From contig DASQFN010000008.1 in the NCBI GenBank assembly GCA_035633115.1, forward strand, positions 44,416 to 108,415: a stretch of DNA of 64,000 bases, given 5' to 3'. This stretch comes from Gemmatimonadaceae bacterium (GTDB lineage Bacteria; Gemmatimonadota; Gemmatimonadetes; Gemmatimonadales; Gemmatimonadaceae). Below, in pieces: positions 55,632 through 63,843 of the stretch. The notes beneath the pieces are model-generated. The model was not told where the DNA came from and made no database searches. It worked only from the letters and a program-made list of their open reading frames with translations. Both the position numbers and the translations under genes were made by a program. Each line of letters starts with the position of its first letter. Within the stretch, counting starts at the first letter, position 1.

Positions 55632-55743
55632 TGGCGACCGAAGCGGGCCAGATGGCGTGTAACGTCGAGGCGATATGACCTCGCGTGCAAGTCGGTAGTC
55701 GTCTATGCACCGGGCATGCTAGGGTGTTGCCCGTGGCAGCGTC

Positions 55744-56676
55744 CTACCGGTCAGGCGGCGACTCAGTTTTTGGGGTTTGGAGTGGATAGTACTGTGTGTA
55801 GCGGCAGAGTCTGCAGGTCGTCATCTGACTAGTTCCTGGGTCCGGCGGCGCAAGCAGTTCGCTGCAAATCAAGCAAGCAGTTAAGCCCGAGGCATTTTCT
55901 GTGGACCTTTGCCGTTCGCTGAGTTGTTGCCACAAAACTCGGGGCTCGGTCATCCAAGGCGAGTCAAATTTCTCGTCTAGCTTTCCCCTCACCCCCGATA
56001 CTTCGGCCTGAATGAGCGTCAGATAAGCAAGTGCGGATGGATGTAGGTAACCGAGTCCAAAAATCGCGCACGCTTCGACCCTCTCATTTTGTACGTTGAT
56101 TTCCGTATAGTAAGCTTGGAGAACGATAGGTCCGAAGCCTGCCAGGACAGTGAGCGCATCCGTCAGCTCCTCGTTCTTCTGTTTGTCCTCAATTCGCAAA
56201 CTCTTTTTAGCCAGCGCAAAGTGAGCCATCTCATGCGCAATGATGGCATGTAATGCGACGTCATTATCCTTGTATAGCTCGAGGACATCTAGAAAGAAAC
56301 GGTCACCCACTTGTCGGAGGCTTCCTGCTTCTCGTCCAACGGATTTCCGGGCGAATCGAATTCCAAGGTTCTGGATTTGGACGCCGTAGCGTCTTGCGGC
56401 AATGCGAACGATGCCCTTCGCGTACGAAATTCTGTCATCGCTGGTCAACGCGGGGTATACAATCGGCGCGCATCGGAGAAAATCCGATCCGAAATTGGTA
56501 ATCAGTTCCTTTGTATAACCCTGAAGGTCTGGAACGAAATGCTTTAGGTCGTATTCGGATTTTTTACGGGCAACACCTATGCTGTCGGCAGACATGGTGC
56601 TAGATGGCGGGCCCCCTTTGCGCCGACCCGCAAAAAAGCCAATAGCGGCGCCGATTCCTAAGATGAGTAATTCCAT
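55744..56676 (-). CDS. membrane-anchored zincin with C-terminal zinc ribbon
   Basis: A 310-residue protein with a short N-terminal hydrophobic anchor (LLILGIGAAIGFFAG) and a zinc-protease motif HEMAHFAL (His148, Glu149, His152). A likely third ligand is Glu 169 or 170 in NEELTDALTVLAG. The C-terminus has two CxxC pairs (CLICSELL and CRLCRYTQYY), a zinc ribbon-like knuckle. This combination is not one I can name. It sits between the restriction gene (convergent) and an SH3 lipoprotein on the same strand, within the defence-type island. Peptidase activity is inferred from the motif. Confidence 0.7.
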   Translation of the reverse strand: MELLILGIGAAIGFFAGRRKGGPPSSTMSADSIGVARKKSEYDLKHFVPDLQGYTKELITNFGSDFLRCAPIVYPALTSDDRISYAKGIVRIAARRYGVQIQNLGIRFARKSVGREAGSLRQVGDRFFLDVLELYKDNDVALHAIIAHEMAHFALAKKSLRIEDKQKNEELTDALTVLAGFGPIVLQAYYTEINVQNERVEACAIFGLGYLHPSALAYLTLIQAEVSGVRGKLDEKFDSPWMTEPRVLWQQLSERQRSTENASGLTACLICSELLAPPDPGTSQMTTCRLCRYTQYYPLQTPKTESPPDR

Positions 56677-56715
56677 TGTTGTGGGCGCCAGGTCGTATGT
56701 CGCCGGACTTTCACC

Positions 56716-57759
56716 TCAGCAATTCTTAGCTAGTTCCGGATCCAGAACTAGAGTCTTCCCCGGCTCGCCACCGAATTCCAGCTGCATAACGGGGAACAGC
56801 CGAACCTCGATGCGGTCATCACGCCGAAAGCACATGTGGGCGTTCAGAGAGATCCCGCTTCGGAGTTCCACCACTCGCGCTTGATGTGCCCAGTCCACCT
56901 CAACCGCCTCATCCTCGACGGGGTTAATTCTCTTGACAATGGATTGGTCGATGGCAAACCGCGCGTTTTGCGCATCGAGCCCCGTGACCATTCCATCAAG
57001 AACCTGTACATTCCGCGCCCAGAAGGACTGTCCCGACCTCACCGTCAAGTGGGCCTGAGGTAAATAGCCTTCGACGACAGGGCGATCGTCTTCCCGCTCA
57101 TCAATCCCAAGCAAAGTGGCCAACGCCACGAGGTGGCCCCAGGCCCAACCGCTAGTGCCGTCCGACAGTCGGATCTCAAACCAATCGCCCCGTCTCTGCA
57201 AAAGCTCCGCAGTCGTTCCGCGTCGTAGGTTCGCAACGACTCGCGCAGACGCTGATGGCCCGCTGCGCAATGGCATCCGTAAGCCGTTCGAGTACGCAAC
57301 TACGCGCCCAATTGGCTCCCAGCTGGAACCATCAATCGCGGGTTGCCATATCTTGCCATTCCGAAAACGACCAACAATTGTCCTTGCAGTTGTCGAACCC
57401 GGTAGCACGAGGTCCCCGCTAGCTTCGAGCGTTAGCAGGTGTCGTCCGGCGACGTGAAACCTGCCCGCATTGTCAATCAGCACCGTCGGCCTTATCCGAC
57501 CTCCAGCGGTCAACTCTGCGAGAGCGGCCCGAAGACTTCCTCTAGAGGCGAGCCCGCCGCCGATGCGAATGCCGGTTCCCAGCGCCGCGCGTGCCGTTAC
57601 GCTTCCCGCGGCGGCACGCCCAAGTCCCCCGAGTGCGCCACGAACCGCAATAGCCCCAACGCAGGCCGTCAGGGCCAGAGCGAGGATCGCGATCGCCAAG
57701 CCGAGCTTGAGTCGAGCCGCGTCGAATCCGAACTTACTGGACCGTGAAAAACTGGTCAT
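56716..57759 (-). CDS. SH3-domain lipoprotein
   Basis: A 347-residue protein with a hydrophobic N-terminus ending in a lipobox-like LALTAC, a Gly/Ala-rich linker, a beta-strand region (VLIDNAGRFHVAGRHLLTLE), and a bacterial SH3 domain (PLRSGPSASARVVANLRRGTTAELLQRRGDWFEIRLSDGTSGWAWGHL). A C-terminal beta domain follows. SH3b domains usually bind cell wall or proteins. It follows the zincin gene by 39 bases in transcription order reversed, and starts back-to-back with the coiled-coil gene. Confidence 0.72.
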   Translation of the reverse strand: MTSFSRSSKFGFDAARLKLGLAIAILALALTACVGAIAVRGALGGLGRAAAGSVTARAALGTGIRIGGGLASRGSLRAALAELTAGGRIRPTVLIDNAGRFHVAGRHLLTLEASGDLVLPGSTTARTIVGRFRNGKIWQPAIDGSSWEPIGRVVAYSNGLRMPLRSGPSASARVVANLRRGTTAELLQRRGDWFEIRLSDGTSGWAWGHLVALATLLGIDEREDDRPVVEGYLPQAHLTVRSGQSFWARNVQVLDGMVTGLDAQNARFAIDQSIVKRINPVEDEAVEVDWAHQARVVELRSGISLNAHMCFRRDDRIEVRLFPVMQLEFGGEPGKTLVLDPELAKNC

Positions 57760-58465
57760 GAGGCCCGCTATCGTGATACCATGGCTTGTCGTCGTCGCCC
57801 TCGCGGCGTGGGTCGTTCACGCCCGAGTACGAATCTCTGGATTGTCGGAAACCCTCGCCCGCACGGAAGCCGAGCTTAGCACTACCAGAAACAGCCTGTC
57901 CACAGCCAACCAGGAACTTGGCCAAAAAAATCGAATCCTCGATGAGTTCAGTCGTCAGTCGGTTCTTGTGCACTCCATTTCGGCAAGGACGCGCGTCGAA
58001 TGCGATCGCCCTATCAGACTCCGAGATTATTCCGCACCAGAAATTGATCCCTCAAATCCGCGTATCGGAACGCTGATAAAACTCCAGACTAACACCGGAA
58101 CGGTTTTCGAACTGGCCAACGTTGACTTGGCCGTTCAGTACCACGAGACTGGAAATAATCGACACGAGTTTGCCTTCCAATACCAGCCACTCGAGCCATC
58201 TGCCCTTCGGGTCGAGAGTTTGGCGTCGCTCGCCAATATCAAATTCCTTATCGTGAACTACGGTGCTGTCCTGCGAGGGCTAGGCTTTTGCGGTGATCAC
58301 GCTGTCCTCGCCGAGTTCACATTCCAGGTTAATGGATTCGACGTGATTTCGCTAACAAGCTTTGGCGGGTTCAACGGAGGGCCGACTCAATACGATGTCG
58401 GGTTCGTTTTTCTCGACATACAGAAACGCTATATCAATGCATTGGCAGAGCCACGGCAGCCGTAA
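57758..58465 (+). CDS. membrane-anchored coiled-coil protein
   Basis: A 235-residue protein with one N-terminal helix (VIPWLVVVALAAWVVHA), a coiled-coil (SGLSETLARTEAELSTTRNSLSTANQELGQKNRILDEF) and a beta-rich globular C-terminus (LIKLQTNTGTVFELANVDLAVQY). ATG 57758 overlaps the minus-strand start of the SH3 gene (57759) by two bases; the upstream part of the long frame is antisense to it. No family recognised. It closes the accessory island. Confidence 0.6.
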   Translation: MRPAIVIPWLVVVALAAWVVHARVRISGLSETLARTEAELSTTRNSLSTANQELGQKNRILDEFSRQSVLVHSISARTRVECDRPIRLRDYSAPEIDPSNPRIGTLIKLQTNTGTVFELANVDLAVQYHETGNNRHEFAFQYQPLEPSALRVESLASLANIKFLIVNYGAVLRGLGFCGDHAVLAEFTFQVNGFDVISLTSFGGFNGGPTQYDVGFVFLDIQKRYINALAEPRQP

Positions 58466-58700
58466 ATAGGCCGACCGTGCAGGTGTAACCTCGTCGAAGA
58501 CTTGCGCTAAAAAGATTGTCCGGACTTCTCCCTCCCAATGGCTGCGCATACTGAGCACGTGCGGATAACGACATTCTTCATGCATCGAGTGGCCAAATCC
58601 TAGAGTAATCCGCGTTTCCGGCATCCATGAGAGGCTGAGCACTGTGCAAGTCTGACTCGCTCTTGCGTCTCATATTCAGCACTAACCAGAGTGGAGCTAA

Positions 58701-59678
58701 ATGAGAGCACTAATATCAGCCGCGGCAGTGATGCTGCTGGCTGCCTGTAGTGGTGGAAAATCAGAGGACGGATCCGCCGTGGGCACGGCAGCCGTAGCTG
58801 ACTCCAGATCATTGCAGGTTCAAGGAAAAATCGCCGGCGCACCGGAAGCCGGCAACGGAATCGCCGGCCCGCCATCGCGGCGTGCGGAGCGTGACATGGC
58901 AGCTCAGGCTGCACCGCAGGAGGCAACGGCTTCGGACGCCGCAAATCAGGCCGTCAAACAATCTGGCTCCAGCGTCAATCTCGGCACATCCGCGTCGGGC
59001 GACATCGCTCCGACGATGGTCATCCGAAACGGCCACGCAACCGTCGAAGTCGAAAAGCTCGATCCGGCAATCGTGAAGCTCCGGCAGCTTGCAACCCAGC
59101 TCGGCGGGTACGTCGCCAACTCGTCGATGATCGGCGGGCGCGACCAGGTGCCCACAGCGACGCTCGAGCTCAAGATTCCCGCGCAGCGATTCGACCAGGC
59201 GCTCAACGGGCTCGGCACTGTCGGCAAGGTCGAGTCAGTGAACGCGACCGCTGAGGATGTTGGCGAGGAATTCGTGGACATCACCGCGCGTGTTAGCAAT
59301 GCCCGGCGGTTGGAGGAGCGGTTGATCGAGCTGCTCGCCAACAGGACCGGAAGACTTCAGGATGTTCTCTCGGTGGAGCGCGAGCTGGCACGAGTTCGCG
59401 AGGAGATCGAGCGTTACGAAGGCCGGCTGCGCTTCCTCAAGTCACGCGTTGCTGTGAGCACACTCTCCGTCACGCTGCACGAGCCGATGCCGATTCTCGG
59501 GCAGTCACCGGGCCAGAACCCGATTGCGGAGGCGATTCGCCGTGCGTGGCGCAACTTCGTCGGATTCATTGCGTCGGGAATCGCAGCGCTGGGAATACTC
59601 ATCCCACTCGGCGTGCTCGCGTTTGCCGGATGGATTGTCTACAAGAGGGTGCGCGAGCGCACAAACAAGCCGCAGTGA
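58701..59678 (+). CDS. DUF4349 lipoprotein
   Basis: A 325-residue lipoprotein: lipobox LLAAC near residue 16, a disordered Ala/Ser-rich part, then the DUF4349 domain with a coiled-coil (RLEERLIELLANRTGRLQDVLSVERELARVREEIERYEGRLRFLKSRVAVSTLSVTL). A C-terminal transmembrane helix (FIASGIAALGILIPLGVLAFAGWIVY) anchors it. DUF4349 proteins are envelope proteins of unknown function. It converges with the Ser/Thr kinase gene, with the stop codons one base apart. Confidence 0.85.
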   Translation: MRALISAAAVMLLAACSGGKSEDGSAVGTAAVADSRSLQVQGKIAGAPEAGNGIAGPPSRRAERDMAAQAAPQEATASDAANQAVKQSGSSVNLGTSASGDIAPTMVIRNGHATVEVEKLDPAIVKLRQLATQLGGYVANSSMIGGRDQVPTATLELKIPAQRFDQALNGLGTVGKVESVNATAEDVGEEFVDITARVSNARRLEERLIELLANRTGRLQDVLSVERELARVREEIERYEGRLRFLKSRVAVSTLSVTLHEPMPILGQSPGQNPIAEAIRRAWRNFVGFIASGIAALGILIPLGVLAFAGWIVYKRVRERTNKPQ

Positions 59679-59679
59679 G

Positions 59680-60630
59680 TTACCGTTCAGGCTTCGGATC
59701 TATGGCCGGCTTGCTCCCTGCAGCCGGGCTGGAGAGCGCGTTGAGCCCGTCCAACATTTCTTCCGCTGATTGCGGCCTGGCGGCGGGGTTCTTTTCGATG
59801 GCGCGCATGATCAAAGCCGCCAGGCCATCCGGGGCTGAGAGTTGTTTCACCTCCAGCGGCTTTGGTCGCTCGATCGCATGCGCGACCATAGTTGCCTGTG
59901 GACTGCGTCCAGGAAACAACGACGATCCTGATATCATCTCGTAAGCGATCGCACCGACCGCGTAGATATCCGCGCGATGATCGAGCGAAGGATCAGCGGC
60001 CACCTGCTCCGGTGCCATGTACGCCGGACTCCCGAGCGCAACTCCGAGCGATGTGACGAAGCTTCCCGGCGCGGCTGCTGCCGTCAGCGCCTTGGCGATG
60101 CCAAAGTCAGTGACCTGCGAAGCGTACTTCGCCAGAAGCACGTTGTCGGGCTTGATATCGCGGTGAACTATCCCATGGTCGTGAGCGTACGCGAGAGCGG
60201 AGAGCACATCTCGAAGAATCCGGATGACATCGTGTACGGGCAGCGCGCCGTCCCTCGCCAGTCGGGCCTGCAGCGATTCACCCTCGACGAGCGGCATCAT
60301 GTAATACGGCAGCCCTTCCGTGGCACCGGAGCTGAGAACCGGAACGATGTTGGGATGCTGGAGCTTTGCGGCAACCTGGATCTCCCGCTTGAATCGATCC
60401 AGACTCACCGCAGCGGCGAGCTCGGGTGGAAGAACCTTGATGACGACCTTACGATCGAGAGTCGTGTCGTTCGCCTCAAAGACGCGCGACATGCCGCCGC
60501 CCCCGAGCTCATGCTCGAGGATGTAAGCACTGCCAAGCGTCCCCTGAAGCTGATCGCGCAAATCGGGCAGGCTGCCGCTCCGTCGAGTTAGCCGGGCTAA
60601 TTTAAACCCAGGAACCCTGGCCGGCATCAT
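59680..60630 (-). CDS. Ser/Thr protein kinase (Hanks-type)
   Basis: A 316-residue kinase of the PknB/Stk family. It shows the glycine-rich loop LGGGGMSRVFEA, the ATP lysine in VVIKVL, catalytic HRDIKPDN, VTDFGIAKAL and GSPAYMAPEQ in the activation segment. There is no transmembrane or PASTA region, only a short tail. ATG 60630 (MMPARVPG) follows from the sigma factor gene being divergent at 60644; a longer frame to 60768 overlaps it. Its substrate may be the adjacent regulatory genes, which is inference. Confidence 0.9.
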   Translation of the reverse strand: MMPARVPGFKLARLTRRSGSLPDLRDQLQGTLGSAYILEHELGGGGMSRVFEANDTTLDRKVVIKVLPPELAAAVSLDRFKREIQVAAKLQHPNIVPVLSSGATEGLPYYMMPLVEGESLQARLARDGALPVHDVIRILRDVLSALAYAHDHGIVHRDIKPDNVLLAKYASQVTDFGIAKALTAAAAPGSFVTSLGVALGSPAYMAPEQVAADPSLDHRADIYAVGAIAYEMISGSSLFPGRSPQATMVAHAIERPKPLEVKQLSAPDGLAALIMRAIEKNPAARPQSAEEMLDGLNALSSPAAGSKPAIDPKPER

Positions 60631-60643
60631 ACGTTGAAGGCGA

Positions 60644-61231
60644 ATGACCCGACACTCAGCGCTGAGGGAATCGACGATTCCGTTGCAGGCCAACTGGAGC
60701 GGTGACGAATCGAGTCGGGCCCTCATCGGCCGGGCGCAGAACGGCGACGTCGATGCCTTCGAGCTCATCTACAATGAGCACTCAGGCAGAGTCTACGCGC
60801 TCTGCCTGCGGCTCATGGGCGGCGAGCAAACCGCCGCCGCCGAGCTGATGCAGGACGTGTTCGTCCGGGCGTGGAAGAATCTCGGGAAGTTCCGGGGCGA
60901 ATCCGCGTTCTCGTCGTGGCTGCACCGGCTTGCGGTGAACGCAATGCTAGAGAACGCGCGGAGCGACAAGCGCCGGGTCGCGCGGGTGCTGCCGATGGAG
61001 GACACGAGCCAGATCGGCGCTTTCGCACCGGGCGATTCGCCGGAGCTCAGGATCGATCTGGAGCGGGCGATCGCCAGGCTCCCGGCAGGAGCGCGAACGG
61101 CGTTCGTGTTGCACGACATCGAAGGGTACCAGCACCAGGAGATCGCGGAGCAGCTCGGCGTCGCGGTCGGAACGGTGAAAGCGCAGCTCCATCGCGCGCA
61201 CAAGCTTCTCATACAGGCATTGGACAGATGA
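60644..61231 (+). CDS. ECF-type RNA polymerase sigma factor
   Basis: A 195-residue extracytoplasmic-function sigma factor. Region 2 contains AFELIYNEHSGRVYALCLRLMG and ELMQDVFVRAWKNLGKFRGESAFSSWLHRLAVNAMLE; region 4 contains ARLPAGARTAFVLHDIEGYQHQEIAEQLGVAVGTVKAQLHRAHKLL. It overlaps the anti-sigma gene by ATGA, the usual arrangement for an ECF/anti-ECF pair. Confidence 0.93.
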   Translation: MTRHSALRESTIPLQANWSGDESSRALIGRAQNGDVDAFELIYNEHSGRVYALCLRLMGGEQTAAAELMQDVFVRAWKNLGKFRGESAFSSWLHRLAVNAMLENARSDKRRVARVLPMEDTSQIGAFAPGDSPELRIDLERAIARLPAGARTAFVLHDIEGYQHQEIAEQLGVAVGTVKAQLHRAHKLLIQALDR

Positions 61232-61869
61232 CAGACGATACGATAGACGAAGCCAGGCTTCGCAAGTTGATGGACGAGGTATCGGCGCTGCCGAGGAGCA
61301 TCGAGCCGCCACCGGACGCGTGGATGAACATTCGAGCGGCGATCGAAGCGGGCGAAAGCGCAATCGGGAGGGGGGGTGCAGGCGCGAACGCAGGCGTTGA
61401 GTCAGGATCGCGGCACAGAGGACGAATGGCCTTCTGGCAGCGTCCCGTCTTCCTCGCGGCCGCTGCAGTCGTGCTGGTTGCCAGCTCGTCGGCGGTGACG
61501 GCGATTGCGATCGGCCGGCGTGCGAGTGACGGATCCGGTGTGGATACTGCAAACCGATCGCGCATGGCAGCGATCGCGACCGACAGCAATGGCCCGGCGT
61601 CGTTGGCGCAATTCACTGTCGTCGAGAGCGATTATCTGAGAGCAGTCAACGATCTCTCGGCGACGCTCGAGTCAGAGCAGGGGTCGCTCTCCCCGGAGAC
61701 GATCGCCAAGCTGCGCGAGAGTATCAAGGTGATAGACACGGCGATCCTCGAGGCGAGGAACGCGCTCGCGGCGGATCCCGCCAACAGGACGCTCATTCAG
61801 ATGCTAGCCAACTCGTACGAGCAGAAGGTGGATCTGTTGAAGCGAACCACCGAGATGGCCCGGGGTTGA
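61228..61869 (+). CDS. anti-sigma factor-like membrane protein
   Basis: A 213-residue protein with a cytoplasmic N-terminus (TIDEARLRKLMDEVSALPRSIEPPPDAWMNIRAAIEAGE), a single helix (PVFLAAAAVVLVASSSAVTAIAIG) and a periplasmic coiled-coil (LRAVNDLSATLESEQGSLSPETIAKLRESIKVID). This is the topology of an anti-sigma factor for the ECF sigma upstream. No ZAS zinc motif is seen. The overlap of start and stop (ATGA) supports co-translation. Confidence 0.8.
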   Translation: MTDDTIDEARLRKLMDEVSALPRSIEPPPDAWMNIRAAIEAGESAIGRGGAGANAGVESGSRHRGRMAFWQRPVFLAAAAVVLVASSSAVTAIAIGRRASDGSGVDTANRSRMAAIATDSNGPASLAQFTVVESDYLRAVNDLSATLESEQGSLSPETIAKLRESIKVIDTAILEARNALAADPANRTLIQMLANSYEQKVDLLKRTTEMARG

Positions 61870-61871
61870 GG

Positions 61872-62768
61872 ATGCTTCGCCAGGCGCTACTCTGCGTCGC
61901 TGCGCTTTCAATCTTTGCTACTGTCGCGGAATCGCAGGTAAAAGTCGAGCGCGGGCTGCGGCTCGATGCTGATGGCTCGGTCCGGATCTCCAATCTCGTC
62001 GGGAGCGTGCGCGTAACCGGCTGGAATCGCGACTCGGTGGCACTCCGCGGATCGGTTCCCAAGGGCGACAAGGTTTTCATGGGCGGTAGCGCGCAGGGGA
62101 TGAAGATGTTCGTCGAGCCGATGAACGACCGCAATCCGCAGCCGAGCCGCCTGGACGTGATGGTCCCAGCGGGGGCCAAGGTGTGGGTGAAGACAGCGAC
62201 TGCGGAGATCGAAGTGTCGGGCGTAACCGGCGAGCTCGATCTGTACGTCGTGGGGGGAAGGATTCGTGTATCGGGAAAGCCGGCGGAGTTGAATGCAGAA
62301 GCAATAGACGGCGACATCGAGGTCAACGGGAAGCCTGGCTGGCTGCGTGCGAAGAGTGCGAGCGGAACTGTGACATTGAATGGGTCGAGCTCCGATCTAT
62401 CCATCTCGACGGTCAGTGGCGGAATAACCGTCAACTCCGTGCCCGCGGAAGGAAGCGGGAAGTTCGAACGCGCCAAGATCGAAACTGTTACGGGACCAAT
62501 CCGCTTCAACGCCGATATCGAGAAGGGAGCGGCCATAGACTTCAACACGCACAGCGGCACTCTCGACATCGCCATCCCGAGGCGCACGGGCGCGGACTTC
62601 GACATCGCGTCCATCGCGGGGGCGATCTCGAACGAGCTCAATTTCGGCCGGCCGGCGAAGGGTCGTTACGGTCGCGGGTCGGAGCTGGTGATGATGAACG
62701 CCTCCGGGGGGGCCCGGATAACGGTTCGGTCGTTCAAAGGGCCGGTGACGCTGAGGATAGCCAAGTAA
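61872..62768 (+). CDS. DUF4097-type beta-repeat exported protein
   Basis: A 298-residue exported protein with signal peptide ending near VAESQ. The mature part is a beta-helix-like repeat (RISNLVGSVRVTGWNRDSVAL, KTATAEIEVSGVTGELDLYVVGGRIRVSG, LSISTVSGGITVNSVPAEG) matching DUF4097/DUF4098 putative adhesin repeats. It follows the anti-sigma gene by two bases, so it is the third gene of the sigma operon. Function is unknown. Confidence 0.85.
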   Translation: MLRQALLCVAALSIFATVAESQVKVERGLRLDADGSVRISNLVGSVRVTGWNRDSVALRGSVPKGDKVFMGGSAQGMKMFVEPMNDRNPQPSRLDVMVPAGAKVWVKTATAEIEVSGVTGELDLYVVGGRIRVSGKPAELNAEAIDGDIEVNGKPGWLRAKSASGTVTLNGSSSDLSISTVSGGITVNSVPAEGSGKFERAKIETVTGPIRFNADIEKGAAIDFNTHSGTLDIAIPRRTGADFDIASIAGAISNELNFGRPAKGRYGRGSELVMMNASGGARITVRSFKGPVTLRIAK

Positions 62769-62891
62769 CGAAACTGCAAACTGCAGTTCGTCTCAACCTC
62801 AGCCCGCCGACTGGCATCCTATCAGGTGCAAGACGCCAGACAATCCGTCTGACGCCGCAGAAGAAAAAGCCTCTCTGATCGGAGTCCCATC

Positions 62892-63404
62892 ATGCGCTCA
62901 CCAATTCGAAAGCTGGCTCTCCTCGCCGGACTGACAGTCGCCGTTTCTACGGCGGCGGTCGCCGGTCCGCCGTGGATTGCCATCGAGTACCCCGTCAATC
63001 CCCACGATCCGGCAACGCGGGATGCACTTCTCACCGTCCGCACCTATCACCACGGCGATCTGAGGTCGTACGAGCTCACCGGTACGGCGGAGGGAATCGT
63101 CAACGGTCGACGGCAGACCATGCCGCTCGACATCCGCCGTCTCACCCAGACCGGCATCTATGCCGTGCGCTGGCAGAAGCCGGCTCAGGGAACCTGGATG
63201 CTGGTGATCACCAGCAAGCAGGCCGGATCGCATGCGGCTACGGCTCTCGTAACGATCGACTCGCGCGGCGGCGTCGCCTCCGTCAGCGTTCCGTCCGGTA
63301 CGATCGAGAATGGCCGGTGGCGTGTTCCCCGCCGAGTGGCGAGCGCCGAGATCGACGCGATGCTGAAGGCCAACGCCGTGCCGGCCGTAGCGCGCGGACA
63401 ATAG
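62892..63404 (+). CDS. exported protein of unknown function
   Basis: A 170-residue protein with a signal peptide (LALLAGLTVAVSTAAVAG) and a beta-rich mature part (IAIEYPVNPHDPATRDALLTVRTYHHGD, YAVRWQKPAQGTWMLVITS). Possibly part of the sigma-controlled envelope set. I recognise no family. Confidence 0.7.
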   Translation: MRSPIRKLALLAGLTVAVSTAAVAGPPWIAIEYPVNPHDPATRDALLTVRTYHHGDLRSYELTGTAEGIVNGRRQTMPLDIRRLTQTGIYAVRWQKPAQGTWMLVITSKQAGSHAATALVTIDSRGGVASVSVPSGTIENGRWRVPRRVASAEIDAMLKANAVPAVARGQ

Positions 63405-63417
63405 GAGACAGTCACGC

Positions 63418-63470
63418 ACCTCCCACGATCAGGGCGAGTAAATTGATGCGGCCCTGATCGTAGCGGAGGT
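63418..63470 (+). promoter_or_regulatory. hairpin sequestering a Shine-Dalgarno sequence
   Basis: ACGATCAGGGC (63425-63435) pairs with GCCCTGATCGT (63451-63461) around a 15-base loop; the stem extends through ACCTCC (63418-63423) with GGAGGT (63465-63470). GGAGGT is the ribosome binding site of the following ATG at 63477. The structure could act as an RNA switch or also terminate upstream transcription. Confidence 0.55.
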
Positions 63471-63476
63471 GTTCAA

Positions 63477-63830
63477 ATGAGTCGCAAGACCGTTCTCCTT
63501 TTTGTCCTCGTCTGCTTCCTCGCCGGAATTGCGACGTTTCTGGGTTCCGTCATCGGAAACGCATTCGGCGGGACGGGCCTCTACGCAGGCGCGATCATCG
63601 GCGGAATCATCGGCGTCGCGGCCGCAACGCGAATTGCGCTGAAGCGGGAGATAATCGGACCAAAGCGATTCTGGGGTGCGACCCTCGGCGGGATACTCGG
63701 CCTTCTCCTCGCAGCACTGGTCGCCACCAACAATCTGTCGACGCCGGTCATTCCGCTGGCGAGCATTCTGCTGATCGGGCTCGGCGCGATCGTCGGCGCC
63801 GCCTCGGGGCACGGCAAGTCGATCGACTGA
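63477..63830 (+). CDS. small membrane protein
   Basis: A 117-residue protein with at least three hydrophobic helices (VLLFVLVCFLAGIATFLGSVIG, LYAGAIIGGIIGVAAATRIAL, FWGATLGGILGLLLAALVAT, and a last one around LASILLIGLGAIVGAASG). Its ribosome binding site lies inside a strong hairpin. Function unknown. Confidence 0.72.
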   Translation: MSRKTVLLFVLVCFLAGIATFLGSVIGNAFGGTGLYAGAIIGGIIGVAAATRIALKREIIGPKRFWGATLGGILGLLLAALVATNNLSTPVIPLASILLIGLGAIVGAASGHGKSID

Positions 63831-63843
63831 CTCCTTTTGTTGC

